36,098 nt of DNA from CAYGZA01 sp964354135 (GCA_964354135.1 CAYGZA010000020.1:1-36098), one strand, 5' to 3'; positions 1 to 8,202 are shown, numbered from the stretch's first letter. Numbers and translations: made by a program. The notes: generated from the letters alone by a model not told the origin.

Positions 1-302
1 GTGAATGTCCTCAGCTTACCAGGGCCGGCAAGTATGGATCAGACGGACGCTTACGAGGCGAGAGGGTCTTCGGATGTTCTCCGGCTCCCTCGTGTGGGGA
101 AAGCAGGGGAGCCTAGTATTACAGCGCCAAGTCGTGCCAGATGTCAGAATAGGGAGGCTGGGAGTTCAAAATAGGAAATCTAGGAAGCAAAGCGGCTTTC
201 CCAAGTTAACGTTCTCGGTAACTCAGCATAACTCAGCGTTGTAGTACTAGCGCGCCTGCTCATAAGTTCTGAAAGGAATTGGAGGGCGAGGTGCGGTTCG
301 TC
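1..302. other. Window-edge stretch without a recognisable gene
   Basis: I see no convincing coding signal here. The open frames present are short, lack a ribosome binding site and resemble no family I know. The stretch lies between the window edge and the palindromic repeat cluster that begins near 303. Confidence 0.5.
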
Positions 303-505
303 CGTCCCGGAGGGACGTTTGACCGTAGCCCAGCGATTCATCGCTGGGACCAGGGTCGAACAACCGCGCGCAGTCCCGGAGGGACGACTGAAAGATGACT
401 CTCGCTCGTATTTCAATCGTCCCTCCGGGACTGGCAGAGACAACTGGCCTCCACGACCCAGCGATGAATCGCTGGGCTATTCTCACGTGCCCCTCCGGGG
501 CAAAG
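303..505. repeat. Palindromic intergenic repeat cluster (two modules in mirror orientation)
   Basis: The 13-mer GTCCCGGAGGGAC occurs at 304-316 and 373-385, and its reverse complement at 419-431. A 20-bp palindrome, 8-bp arms CCCAGCGA/TCGCTGGG around TTCA, lies at 329-348 and returns in reverse complement at 457-476. A related CCCCTCCGGGG core is near 490-500. The order is mirrored, so the whole block could fold into a long cruciform or hairpin. Short frames crossing it give Arg/Pro-rich translations that I take to be spurious. I recall similar repeats from planctomycete genomes, but copy number could not be checked. Confidence 0.75.
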
Positions 506-532
506 ACAAAGCCGTTCTCCCTTGGCCGGGTG

Positions 533-598
533 GCATGGCCACGTCTTCGTGGCCATGCTCGCTAGCGTGACACACATGCCCACGGAGACGTGGGCATG
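533..598. repeat. Two adjacent hairpin repeats at the 3' end of uvrA
   Basis: The first hairpin has perfect 11-bp arms, GCATGGCCACG (533-543) and CGTGGCCATGC (548-558), around TCTT. The second has perfect 10-bp arms, CATGCCCACG (575-584) and CGTGGGCATG (589-598), around GAGA. They lie just beyond the uvrA stop at 621 and could act as bidirectional terminator or REP-like structures. No T-tract follows, so a classical Rho-independent terminator is not supported. A related GCATGCCACCC-type element abuts the 3' end of the PQQ gene near 32590. Confidence 0.65.
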
Positions 599-620
599 GC
601 ACCCGCGCGTGGCACCCGTG

Positions 621-3449
621 CTAACGCCGCTCAAGCGCCGAGCGCAGGAACCGCCCCGTGTGGCTATCTTCCAGGGCGGCGATCTCCTCGGGAGTGCCGG
701 TCGCGACCACGTAGCCGCCGCGCTCGCCCCCTTCCGGACCCAGGTCGATGATCCAGTCGGCGGACTTGATGACCTCCAGGTTGTGCTCGATCACGATCAC
801 CGTGTTTCCCCGGTCGACCAGCCGTCCCAGCACGTCCAGGAGCTTCTTCACGTCGTCGAAGTGCAGCCCGGTGGTCGGCTCGTCGAGGATGTAGAGCGTG
901 TTGCCGGTCTCGACGCGGCTCAGCTCGGCGGCCAGCTTCACGCGCTGCGCCTCGCCGCCGGAGAGCGTGATCGACGATTGCCCCAGGGTCAGGTATCCCA
1001 GGCCCACTTCCTGAAGGCCGCCGAGGAGCCGGGTGATGGCCGGGAAGTTCTCGAAGAACGCGGCGGCATCGTCCACCCGCATGTCCAATACGTTGGCGAT
1101 CGACTTGTCGCGATAGCGTATTTCGAGCGTCTGCGGGTTGAAGCGTTTCCCGTCGCAGCCCGGGCAGGTGAGGTACAGGTCGGGCAGGAAGTTCATTTCG
1201 ATCCTCTGGAGCCCCTGGCCCTGGCAGACCTCGCACCGGCCCCCCTTGACGTTGAAGCTGAAGCGGCCCGCCTTGTAGCCCAGACGCCGGGCATCGCGGG
1301 TGTTGGTGAACACCTTGCGGATCTCGTCGAAGACGCCGGTGTAGGTGGCCGCATTGCTCCGCGGGCTGCGGCCGATCGGAGACTGGTCGATCTGCACCAC
1401 CTTGTCGATGCGGTTGGCTCCGCGGAGGCTCGCGTGCGGTCCGGGCTTGGGAGCGACCCCGCCCAGCCGCCGGACCAACGCCCGGGCCAGCGTCTCGTTC
1501 AAGAGCGAACTCTTTCCCGAGCCGCTCACTCCCGTGACGCACGCGAACACCGCGAGCGGGAATTGGACGGTGACGTTCTTGAGATTGTTGGTCGTAATCC
1601 CTTCGAGCGTAATGGTGCGACCCTTCGCGGTCGGCCGGCGGTGCTGCGGCAACGGAATGGCGAGGTCTCCGCGGAGATAGCGGCCGGTGCGCGAGGTCGG
1701 GTGAGCGGCCACCTCGGCCGGTGTGCCTTGGGCCACGATCCGCCCGCCGTGCCGGCCCGCCCCCGGGCCCAGGTCCATGAGCCAGTCGGCTTGGCGCATC
1801 ATCGTCTCGTCGTGCTCGACCACGAGCACCGTATTGCCGCGGGACTGCAACCCGCGCACGGCGTCGATGAGCCGCTGATTGTCGCGGGAGTGCAGCCCGA
1901 TCGAGGGCTCGTCGAGCACGTAGCACACGCCCACCAGGCCGGAACCCAACCCGCTGACCAGCCGCACCCGCTGCAGCTCGCCGCCGCTGAGCGTATCGGC
2001 GGGGCGGTCCAGGGTGAGGTACTCCAGCCCGAGCTGGTCGAGAAAATCGAGCCGCGAGACGACTTCCGCCACGATCGGCTCGGCGACCGGCTTCTGCTCG
2101 GCGTCGAACGACAATCGGGCGAAGAAATCCCTCGCCCCGGTGACCGAAAGGGCGGTGATCTCGTGGATCGCCTTCCCGCCGACCCGGACCGAGCGGGCCT
2201 CGGGCCGCAACCGCGCGCCGCCGCAATCGGGGCAGGGCACCTGCCCGCGGAACCGCTCCAGCCACTGGCGGAGCGATTCGTCGGCGGCGGCCGCATACTC
2301 CCTTTCCAGCAGGGCCAGAACGCCGGGGAACTGCTTGCCGTTGCCCCGCAACAGGGCTTCGAGCACCTTGGGTTTCTGCGATTCCAGGGGCGCGTTCCAG
2401 CGGATCCCGGCCGCGGCGAGGAATTCCCGCAGCAGCTTCCTGGCTCTTCGCATCGCCGCCGCGCTTCTCCACGGGGCGATCGCGCCATGGGCCAGCGAGC
2501 GGCTCCCATCCGGCACGACCAGCTCCGGGTCGAATTCCTCGCGGACCCCAAGACCCTCGCACGTCGGGCAGACCCCGTACGGACTGTTGAAGCTGAAGGT
2601 CCGCGGCTCCAGCTCCTCGTAGCTGATCTCGCAGTCGGGACAGGCGTATTGCGTGCTGAAGAGGCGGTCGCGCCAGACGGCTTCGCGCGGCGCAGAGCGC
2701 TCCTCGTAGCTGGCCAGCACCAGGCCGTCGCCGTGCCTGACGGCTAGCCGGATCGACTCGGCCAGCCGCGAGCGGACCCCCGGGCGGACCACGATCCGGT
2801 CCACCACTGCCTCGCTGTGGTGCGTTTTCTGGTGGACCAGTTGCGGCGGGTTCTCCGCGTCCACTGTTTCGCCGTCGATGCGGGCGCGGAGCAATCCGGC
2901 CTTGCGGATCGCGGCCAGCACCTCGCGGTGTTCGCCTTTCCGCCCGCGGACCATCGGCGCGAGGATCATCACCTTGGTCCCTTCGGGCATCGCCATGATG
3001 GCGTCCACGATCTGCTCCGGCGACTGCTGGCGGATCGGCCGACCGCAACCGTAACAGTTCGGCTGGCCCAGCCGGGCAAAGAGGAGCCGCAGGTAGTCGT
3101 AGATTTCGGTGACCGTGGCGACCGTGCTGCGAGGGTTGCGGGCGCCGGCCCGCTGATCGATGGAGACCGTCGGCTGGAGGCCCTCGATCAGGTCCACGTC
3201 GGGCCGCTCCAACTGCCGCAGGAACTGCCGGGCGTAGACCGAGAGGCTCTCGATGTACTGCCGCTGCCCTTCGGCGTAGAGGGTGTCGAAGGCCAGCGAG
3301 CTTTTCCCCGATCCGCTCGGCCCGGTGACGACCACCAGGCGGTTGCGCGGGATGTCGACGTCGAGGTTCTGGAGGTTGTGGACGCGGGCCCCGCGGATGC
3401 GGATCGTTTCGTCCGCGACCGCGGCCGCTTCCTGGATCGTCCCGCTCAT
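621..3449 (-). CDS. uvrA: UvrABC excinuclease subunit A
   Basis: This is the DNA-damage recognition ATPase of nucleotide excision repair; it works as a dimer that loads UvrB on damaged DNA. About 942 residues, the usual family length. Visible are a first Walker A (GPSGSGKS, residues 43-50), a CxxC-CxxC zinc module near 268-296, a first ABC signature LSGGELQRV near 486, a second Walker A GVSGSGKSS near 640, a second zinc module (CEVC...CPGC) near 738-762, and a second signature LSGGEAQRV near 828. I chose the ATG at 3449 (MSGTIQ) over an in-frame ATG at 3479 because homology begins soon after; neither has a strong Shine-Dalgarno. A 9-bp inverted repeat lies directly upstream. It follows the Uma2 gene on the same strand after about 96 bases. 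Confidence 0.97.
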   Translation of the reverse strand: MSGTIQEAAAVADETIRIRGARVHNLQNLDVDIPRNRLVVVTGPSGSGKSSLAFDTLYAEGQRQYIESLSVYARQFLRQLERPDVDLIEGLQPTVSIDQRAGARNPRSTVATVTEIYDYLRLLFARLGQPNCYGCGRPIRQQSPEQIVDAIMAMPEGTKVMILAPMVRGRKGEHREVLAAIRKAGLLRARIDGETVDAENPPQLVHQKTHHSEAVVDRIVVRPGVRSRLAESIRLAVRHGDGLVLASYEERSAPREAVWRDRLFSTQYACPDCEISYEELEPRTFSFNSPYGVCPTCEGLGVREEFDPELVVPDGSRSLAHGAIAPWRSAAAMRRARKLLREFLAAAGIRWNAPLESQKPKVLEALLRGNGKQFPGVLALLEREYAAAADESLRQWLERFRGQVPCPDCGGARLRPEARSVRVGGKAIHEITALSVTGARDFFARLSFDAEQKPVAEPIVAEVVSRLDFLDQLGLEYLTLDRPADTLSGGELQRVRLVSGLGSGLVGVCYVLDEPSIGLHSRDNQRLIDAVRGLQSRGNTVLVVEHDETMMRQADWLMDLGPGAGRHGGRIVAQGTPAEVAAHPTSRTGRYLRGDLAIPLPQHRRPTAKGRTITLEGITTNNLKNVTVQFPLAVFACVTGVSGSGKSSLLNETLARALVRRLGGVAPKPGPHASLRGANRIDKVVQIDQSPIGRSPRSNAATYTGVFDEIRKVFTNTRDARRLGYKAGRFSFNVKGGRCEVCQGQGLQRIEMNFLPDLYLTCPGCDGKRFNPQTLEIRYRDKSIANVLDMRVDDAAAFFENFPAITRLLGGLQEVGLGYLTLGQSSITLSGGEAQRVKLAAELSRVETGNTLYILDEPTTGLHFDDVKKLLDVLGRLVDRGNTVIVIEHNLEVIKSADWIIDLGPEGGERGGYVVATGTPEEIAALEDSHTGRFLRSALERR

Positions 3450-3463
3450 GCACTGCCCAGGCA

Positions 3464-3490
3464 AGTAGTTTGAGAGCATCCCAAACTACT
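3464..3490. promoter_or_regulatory. 27-bp dyad upstream of uvrA, candidate operator
   Basis: Perfect 9-bp arms AGTAGTTTG (3464-3472) and CAAACTACT (3482-3490) flank a 9-base spacer. The dyad is 15-41 bases upstream of the chosen uvrA start. uvrA is damage-inducible in many bacteria, so a repressor site is plausible, but the sequence matches no LexA box I know. A transcript hairpin is the alternative. Confidence 0.4.
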
Positions 3491-3545
3491 CAGTCTACCG
3501 GGGTTGAGAGGAGGGGACAAGAGACCGTCGGCGGACGGCAGTCAT

Positions 3546-4106
3546 TCATTCCCGCCAGAGCATGGACGACCGCAGGACCGCGCCGGGTGCGGCCAATGGC
3601 CGCAGCTCGTCGTGGCTGCTATAGACTTGCAGCGAGCGGTAGCGGCCGCCCTGGGGATCGCGGCGGACTTCGATAGAGCGGGCGGGCAGGCTGATGACCC
3701 AATAGTCGGCGAGGCCCGCTTCTGCGTACAGGTCGGCCTTTTCGCCGCGGTCGTATGCCAGGCTGCTTTCGGCGACCTCGACTACCAGCAGCACGCCAGC
3801 CGCGGTGGGCCTGCCCCTGGAATAGTCGCGCTCGACGACCCAGGCGAGGTCCGGCTCCGGGGCGCTCTCGAGACTCGGAAGGCCGATCGATTCCTGCACG
3901 CGAACCCGGATATCTTCCTCCGAAACGCCCCGGAAACTCCATGCCACGAGGCGATCCAGCGCCTCTTCGTGCTCAGAACCAATGGGGGCCATGTCGCGAA
4001 TCTCCCCGCGAATGAACTCAAGACGCCGCCTGGCGCCATGATCGAACACACCGCACTCGATCATACGGTCGTACTCGGAAAGCGTCAGATGAGCGATTGT
4101 GCTCAT
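3546..4106 (-). CDS. Uma2 family endonuclease (DUF820)
   Basis: 186 residues. The family has a PD-(D/E)XK nuclease-like fold and is often multicopy in cyanobacteria and planctomycetes; its biological role is not established. The pattern fits: PDLAWVVERDY, then LLVVEVAESSLAYDRGEKADLYAEAG written across residues ~110-135 (shown here in part: VVEVAESSLAYDRGEK), then DYWVIS. These supply the acidic and lysine positions of the fold. The start at 4106 is supported by AGAGGA with 8-base spacing; an in-frame start 36 bases upstream lacks one. A perfect extended -10 (TGCTATAAT on the minus strand) lies about 90 bases upstream, suggesting its own promoter. It sits between the CnoX-like gene and uvrA with no obvious functional link. 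Confidence 0.85.
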   Translation of the reverse strand: MSTIAHLTLSEYDRMIECGVFDHGARRRLEFIRGEIRDMAPIGSEHEEALDRLVAWSFRGVSEEDIRVRVQESIGLPSLESAPEPDLAWVVERDYSRGRPTAAGVLLVVEVAESSLAYDRGEKADLYAEAGLADYWVISLPARSIEVRRDPQGGRYRSLQVYSSHDELRPLAAPGAVLRSSMLWRE

Positions 4107-4191
4107 AGGATTCGTCCTCTCGGGCGAGCCGCAAGAGAGCAAGACGCCGCTGGAACTCCCTCCTTGCCGAGGGTCTGATTATCTCCGCTAC

Positions 4192-4200
4192 ATTATAGCA
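4192..4200 (-). promoter_or_regulatory. Extended -10 promoter element for the Uma2 gene
   Basis: On the minus strand the sequence reads TGCTATAAT, a perfect -10 hexamer with the extended TGn motif. No good -35 is seen at 16-17 bases. The predicted transcript start is near 4185, giving a leader of about 80 bases to the Uma2 start. Confidence 0.5.
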
Positions 4201-4211
4201 GCCCACCATGC

Positions 4212-5084
4212 TCAATAGAGCGCCATCGCCAGCTTGCGGCGGTAGACGCCGGCCAGTTCGCTGTCGGGGCCGAGAAGGTGGAAGAGATGGACCATGAGGC
4301 CTCGTGCCGCTTCGCCGAGTCCCTTGCGGTCTTTCTGCACCACGGCCAGGCAGATCTCCATCGCCTCTTCGTGTTGGCCCGCCGCGGCCAAGGCCCGGGC
4401 GAGTTTCAGTTGTAGCTCGATGTGGGCGGGATCGGCGTCTGCGGCGGTGCGGCACGCTTCCACGGTGCCGCACTGCCGGCCGTATTCGCGGATGACGGTC
4501 TCGGCGTAAAGCCGCTCACCTTCGGCATCCAGCGCCCCGGCGACCGCCAGGTCTTCCAGCATCCGCCGGCTCTCCTCCAGCTCGCCCCGCGCCAAGAGCA
4601 TCCGGGCCAGGCCGATCTGGGCCGCCAGTTGATTGGGCGACAGCCCGATCGCCTCGCGGTATTTCGCTTCCGCCCCTTGCGGGTCGACCGCTTCCAGGGC
4701 CTTGGCCTGCGCAGCGAGGTTCTCCGCCGGGCTGGGCAGGACCCGCTGGAGCCAAGAGCGGATCTGCGACTCCGACATCACGCCCACGAATTGGTCCACG
4801 ACCTTGCCCTCGCGCAGGCCGAAGACGGCGGGAATCGCCTGGACGCCCAAGGCCGCCGCCACCGACGGCATCTCTTCCGTATTGGCCTTCACGAGCACGA
4901 AGTTTCCTTGAAACTCCTCGGCCAGCCGCTCCAGGATCGGCCCCAGCATCCGGCAGGGCTGGCACCACGCGGCCCAGAAATCGACCACCACCGGCACTTC
5001 CCGGGAACGCTCGACGACGTCCTGCTCGAAGGTCCTCTCGGTAGTCTCAACGATCCAAGGTGATTTGGCGGCCATGAGTTTCAT
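4212..5084 (-). CDS. CnoX/YbbN-like thioredoxin with C-terminal TPR region
   Basis: 290 residues, close to E. coli CnoX (YbbN, 284). Residues ~10-115 are a thioredoxin fold with VVVDFWAAW then C41-Q-P-C44 and the cis-proline segment AIPAVFG. Residues ~120-290 are helical TPR-like repeats (AKYREAIGLSPNQLAAQIGL and similar). CnoX proteins are chaperedoxins that hold clients and protect them from over-oxidation before passing them to GroEL or DnaK; the E. coli protein lacks one active-site Cys, whereas both are present here, so some redox activity is possible. It is predicted cytoplasmic, with no signal peptide. The start at 5084 has no clear Shine-Dalgarno, and an in-frame ATG three codons later is equally possible. 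It is divergent from the ubiD unit. Confidence 0.88.
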   Translation of the reverse strand: MKLMAAKSPWIVETTERTFEQDVVERSREVPVVVDFWAAWCQPCRMLGPILERLAEEFQGNFVLVKANTEEMPSVAAALGVQAIPAVFGLREGKVVDQFVGVMSESQIRSWLQRVLPSPAENLAAQAKALEAVDPQGAEAKYREAIGLSPNQLAAQIGLARMLLARGELEESRRMLEDLAVAGALDAEGERLYAETVIREYGRQCGTVEACRTAADADPAHIELQLKLARALAAAGQHEEAMEICLAVVQKDRKGLGEAARGLMVHLFHLLGPDSELAGVYRRKLAMALY

Positions 5085-5204
5085 TCCGACGGCTAACGAA
5101 CTCTAACAGGATAACCTGCACCACCATGCCACGGCGACCGTCCGACGCCCTCCAACACGACGGGCCATCGCCCCCTGCCCCCCCGTGGCGGCAGTAGACC
5201 GCCG

Positions 5205-5233
5205 TTCGCGGAAGGAGCCCCATGGATTACAAT
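5205..5233 (+). promoter_or_regulatory. Candidate sigma-70 promoter for the small ORF-ubiD unit
   Basis: A -10 like TACAAT (5228-5233, five of six consensus bases) lies 17 bases after a weak -35 TTCGCG (5205-5210). The predicted start near 5240 is about 20 bases before the small ORF at 5259. Confidence 0.35.
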
Positions 5234-5258
5234 AAAGACTGACGGCCCGTTGTGAAAG

Positions 5259-5387
5259 ATGACCAAGCACAAGCACTGCTCCCGGAAGACCAACCGCTCG
5301 GTGCGCATGCCCGCCACCCGGTTCCCCCATTTGCGGAAGCGGATGGAGAAGGCGCTCGACCGCAGGCCGCCCAAGACCCAGAAATGA
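5259..5387 (+). CDS. Possible 42-residue basic protein, coupled to ubiD
   Basis: An ATG frame encodes a 42-residue, strongly basic peptide starting MTKHKHCSRKTNRSVRMP and ending RRPPKTQK. It stops 9 bases before the ubiD start, which itself lacks a Shine-Dalgarno, so coupled translation is possible. A candidate promoter lies just upstream. I recognise no family. The composition (about a third Lys/Arg, one Cys, several His) suggests nucleic-acid or ribosome contact, but this is inference. There is no strong ribosome binding site before its own ATG. Confidence 0.4.
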   Translation: MTKHKHCSRKTNRSVRMPATRFPHLRKRMEKALDRRPPKTQK

Positions 5388-5396
5388 TGCCGGCCC

Positions 5397-7244
5397 ATGG
5401 GATACCGAACCCTGCGAGAGTGCGTCGAGGACCTGGAAGCGACGCGGCAATTGGTGCGGATCGAGCAGCCCATCGATCCCCACCTCGAGGCGGCGGAGAT
5501 CCAGCGCCGGGTGTTTGCGGCGGGCGGGCCGGCGATCTACTACGCCAGCGTCCAGGGCTGCCGCTTCCCCATGGTGAGCAACCTGTTCGGGACCATGGAG
5601 CGGCTGCGCTACATCTTCCGCGACTCGCTGCACCTGTTGGAGCGGCTGGTGCGGCTGGCGGTTGACCCGAGCGATCTGTTGCGCCGGCCGCGGCTCTACT
5701 GGCGGGCCTCGTCGACCGCCTGGTGCGCCCGGCCGAAGCGCGTCCGCCGGGGGCCGGTGTTGGCCCACGAGACCTCGATCGACCAGTTGCCGCAACTGAA
5801 GTCCTGGCCGCACGACGGCGGGGCCTACATCACGCTCCCGCAGGTCTACTCCGAGGACCCCGATGCCCCCGGCTTTGCCCGCTCCAACCTGGGAATGTAC
5901 CGGGTGCAGATCTCCGGCGGACAATACGAGCCGGGGCATCAGGTGGGCATCCACTATCAAATCCACCGCGGGATCGGGGCGCACCACGCGGCGGCGATCC
6001 GCCGAAAGGAGAAATTCCGGATCAATGTTTTCGTCGGCGGTCCGCCCGCGATGACCGTAGCCGCGGTCATGCCCATGCCGGAAGGGATGAGCGAGCTATC
6101 GTTTGCCGGCGTCCTGGGGCGGCGCCGCGTCCCGATGGTCTCTCTGGCCGACCAGCTTCCCGTCTCCGCCGAGGCCGACTTCGCCGTCACCGGCTACATC
6201 GAGCCGAAACGGCTCCTGCCCGAGGGACCTTTCGGAGATCACCTCGGGTATTACAGCCTCAAGCACGATTTCCCGGTGATGCGGGTCCAGCGGGTCTATC
6301 ATCGCCCGCGGCCCATCTGGCCGTTCACGGTCGTGGGGCGGCCGCCGCAGGAAGACGCCATGTTCGCACGCCTGATCCACGAAATCGCCGGGCCGGTGAT
6401 CCCCCGGGCAATTCCCGGGGTCCGGGCGGTCCACGCGGTCGACGCCGCGGGCGTACACCCGTTGCTCTTGGCGATCGGCAGCGAGCGCTACACGCCCTAC
6501 GACGAGCGCCGCCGGCCCATGGAGCTGCTCACGCTGGCCAACGCCCTGCTGGGCCACGGGCAGTTGTCGTTGGCCAAGTACCTGGTGATCGTCGCCGGCG
6601 AGGACAACCCGGAGCTGGACGCCAACCACGTCCCCGACTTCTTGCGGCACGTGCTGGAGCGGGTCGATTGGTCCCGCGACCTGCACTTCCAGACCTGCAC
6701 CACGATCGACACGCTGGACTACAGCGGCGACGGGCTGAACCAGGGGTCGAAGGCGATCATCGCGGCGTGCGGTCCGGCGCGGCGGACCCTGCCGGTGGCG
6801 ATGGATACCCGCATCAAGATGCCCGCCGGCCTGGGCTTCGACCACCCGCGGGTGTTGCTGCCCGGCGTTCTCGTCGTGAAGGGGCCGCCGTACCGGGCGG
6901 ACTCCCCCGGCCGCGACGCCGCCGTCGAGCGGTTCTCGGCGGCCTACACCCGGCAGGACGCGATCAACGGCTTTCCCTTGATCGTGATCGCCGACGACAG
7001 CGAGTTCACCGCCCGCACGCTCAACAACTTCCTCTGGGTCACCTTCACGCGGAGCAATCCGGCAGCCGACGTTTATGGAATCGACTCGTTTACCGCACAG
7101 AAGCACTGGGGCTGCCACGGGTCGTTGGTCATCGATGCCCGCCAGAAGCCGCACCACGCGCCCCCGCTGGTCGAGGACCCGGAAGTGACGCGGCGGGTCG
7201 ACGCCCTGGCCGTCACCGGTGGGCCGCTCCACGGTGTCATTTGA
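5397..7244 (+). CDS. UbiD family decarboxylase (prenylated-FMN type)
   Basis: 615 residues. UbiD enzymes use prenylated FMN to decarboxylate aromatic or unsaturated acids in quinone biosynthesis and related reactions. Aligned by motif to the fungal Fdc1 site: SNLGMYR supplies N164 (metal) and R169; GIHYQIHRG supplies H186; VTGYIEP gives E269; LPEGPFGDHLGYYS gives E276 and D281. The last is Asp where characterised enzymes usually have the catalytic Glu of the E-R-E triad. The protein is longer than E. coli UbiD (497), as in the large form annotated as a menaquinone-pathway decarboxylase; that role is likely but unproven. The start at 5397 has no Shine-Dalgarno. The prepilin-peptidase-like gene follows 53 bases later. 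The prFMN synthase UbiX is not in the window. Confidence 0.92.
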   Translation: MGYRTLRECVEDLEATRQLVRIEQPIDPHLEAAEIQRRVFAAGGPAIYYASVQGCRFPMVSNLFGTMERLRYIFRDSLHLLERLVRLAVDPSDLLRRPRLYWRASSTAWCARPKRVRRGPVLAHETSIDQLPQLKSWPHDGGAYITLPQVYSEDPDAPGFARSNLGMYRVQISGGQYEPGHQVGIHYQIHRGIGAHHAAAIRRKEKFRINVFVGGPPAMTVAAVMPMPEGMSELSFAGVLGRRRVPMVSLADQLPVSAEADFAVTGYIEPKRLLPEGPFGDHLGYYSLKHDFPVMRVQRVYHRPRPIWPFTVVGRPPQEDAMFARLIHEIAGPVIPRAIPGVRAVHAVDAAGVHPLLLAIGSERYTPYDERRRPMELLTLANALLGHGQLSLAKYLVIVAGEDNPELDANHVPDFLRHVLERVDWSRDLHFQTCTTIDTLDYSGDGLNQGSKAIIAACGPARRTLPVAMDTRIKMPAGLGFDHPRVLLPGVLVVKGPPYRADSPGRDAAVERFSAAYTRQDAINGFPLIVIADDSEFTARTLNNFLWVTFTRSNPAADVYGIDSFTAQKHWGCHGSLVIDARQKPHHAPPLVEDPEVTRRVDALAVTGGPLHGVI

Positions 7245-7272
7245 GATGCCGAGGGAATGAAGCAGACAACAC

Positions 7273-7288
7273 GCCGCGCAAGTGCGGC
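7273..7288. repeat. Short GCCGC/GCGGC hairpin between ubiD and the peptidase gene
   Basis: GCCGC (7273-7277) and GCGGC (7284-7288) form a small hairpin followed by GGCTAAAC, ten bases before the next start codon. I recall this string as part of a dispersed planctomycete repeat; copy number could not be tested. Confidence 0.3.
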
Positions 7289-7297
7289 GGCTAAACC

Positions 7298-8188
7298 ATG
7301 TCGCCCAACACGGTAACGTTCATCCTGGCCGTTTGGCTCTTCGCCCTGGGTGGGGCGGTGGGGAGCTTCTTGAACGTGGTCGTCTACCGGCTGCCGCTGG
7401 GGATGAGCCTGATCCGGCCCGGCTCCCACTGCCCGGCGTGCAAGAGGCCGATTCGCCCTCACGACAACGTCCCCGTTCTCGGATGGTTCTTCCTCGGAGG
7501 GCGGTGCCGCGATTGCCGGGCGCGGATCTCGTTCCGCTATCCGCTGGTCGAGGCGATCGCGGCGGGGATGTTCTTGGCGGTCGGATGGGCGGAGGGCTTC
7601 TCGGCGGGAATGAACCTGCCCGACCGGGGGATTCCCGTGGACACGGGGTGGCTTCTCCGTCCGCTATATTGGGGCGAAGTGTGGGCGGTCGTGGCCTATC
7701 ATCTTCTCCTGCTTTGCACGCTGCTGTCGGCCGGGCTCATCGAATACGACGGCCACCGCCCGCCGGCGCGGCTGACGGCGCCGGCCCTGGTGGTCGGCCT
7801 CTTGGCGCCGCTTGCGTGGCCGCAGCTTCGTCCGGTTCCCCTTCACGCCGCGTGGACCGCGCCCTGGGCGGGGTTGGCCGAAGGCGCCGCCGGGCTGGTC
7901 GCCGGGCTGGGGCTCGGCCTGGCTCTCTGGTACACCGTGCGGCCCCGAAGCCAACGCAGCCTCCTTTGGGGGCCGGCGTGCGTCGGGCTGTTCCTGGGCT
8001 GGCAGGCAGCCGTGGCGCTCGGATTGGTGGGCGCCCTGCTCCACGCGATCGTGGGACTGGTGGGGCGCAGCCGGCAACAGGCCCGCCGCGTCTTTTTTGG
8101 ACTCATCTTGACGGCGGTTGCCCTGGCGTGGATCCTCGCCTGGGAACCGCTCGCCCGGCAGTGGCCGATCCTGATACGTACCCTTTGA
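7298..8188 (+). CDS. A24 prepilin peptidase homologue lacking the second catalytic Asp
   Basis: 296 residues, membrane protein. Prepilin peptidases cleave and N-methylate type IV prepilins and pseudopilins in the inner membrane. The N-terminal part fits: GGAVGSFLNVVVYRLP, a CxxC...CxxC zinc pair (C45, C48, C70, C73) and SFRYPLVEA. The first catalytic motif is present as GLIEYDGHRPPARL (D151). The second motif, normally GxGDxKL, is replaced by a segment reading SLLWGPACVGLFLGW, and there is no Asp anywhere after residue 151. The enzyme is therefore either inactive as a protease or strongly divergent. Several hydrophobic helices span residues ~5-30 and ~80-285. No Shine-Dalgarno is seen at the ATG. 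The LOG gene follows after 14 bases. Confidence 0.85.
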   Translation: MSPNTVTFILAVWLFALGGAVGSFLNVVVYRLPLGMSLIRPGSHCPACKRPIRPHDNVPVLGWFFLGGRCRDCRARISFRYPLVEAIAAGMFLAVGWAEGFSAGMNLPDRGIPVDTGWLLRPLYWGEVWAVVAYHLLLLCTLLSAGLIEYDGHRPPARLTAPALVVGLLAPLAWPQLRPVPLHAAWTAPWAGLAEGAAGLVAGLGLGLALWYTVRPRSQRSLLWGPACVGLFLGWQAAVALGLVGALLHAIVGLVGRSRQQARRVFFGLILTAVALAWILAWEPLARQWPILIRTL

Positions 8189-8202
8189 GGGAGTTGACGC
8201 CG

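Noticed and set aside
319..570. Short frame reading through the palindromic repeats
   Set aside because: The translation is produced by the repeats themselves, including a repeated SLRDG/VPEGR pattern in several frames; no start signal.
522..2747. A plus-strand open frame of over 700 codons opposite uvrA
   Set aside because: It is antisense to a clearly conserved uvrA, its product is Arg/Ala/Gly-rich with no known motif, and long shadow frames are expected at this GC content.
5222..5242. Six-codon leader peptide (AAGGAG followed by ATG) before the small ORF and ubiD
   Set aside because: It overlaps the candidate -10 region, so it would lie upstream of the predicted transcript start; no attenuator structure follows.
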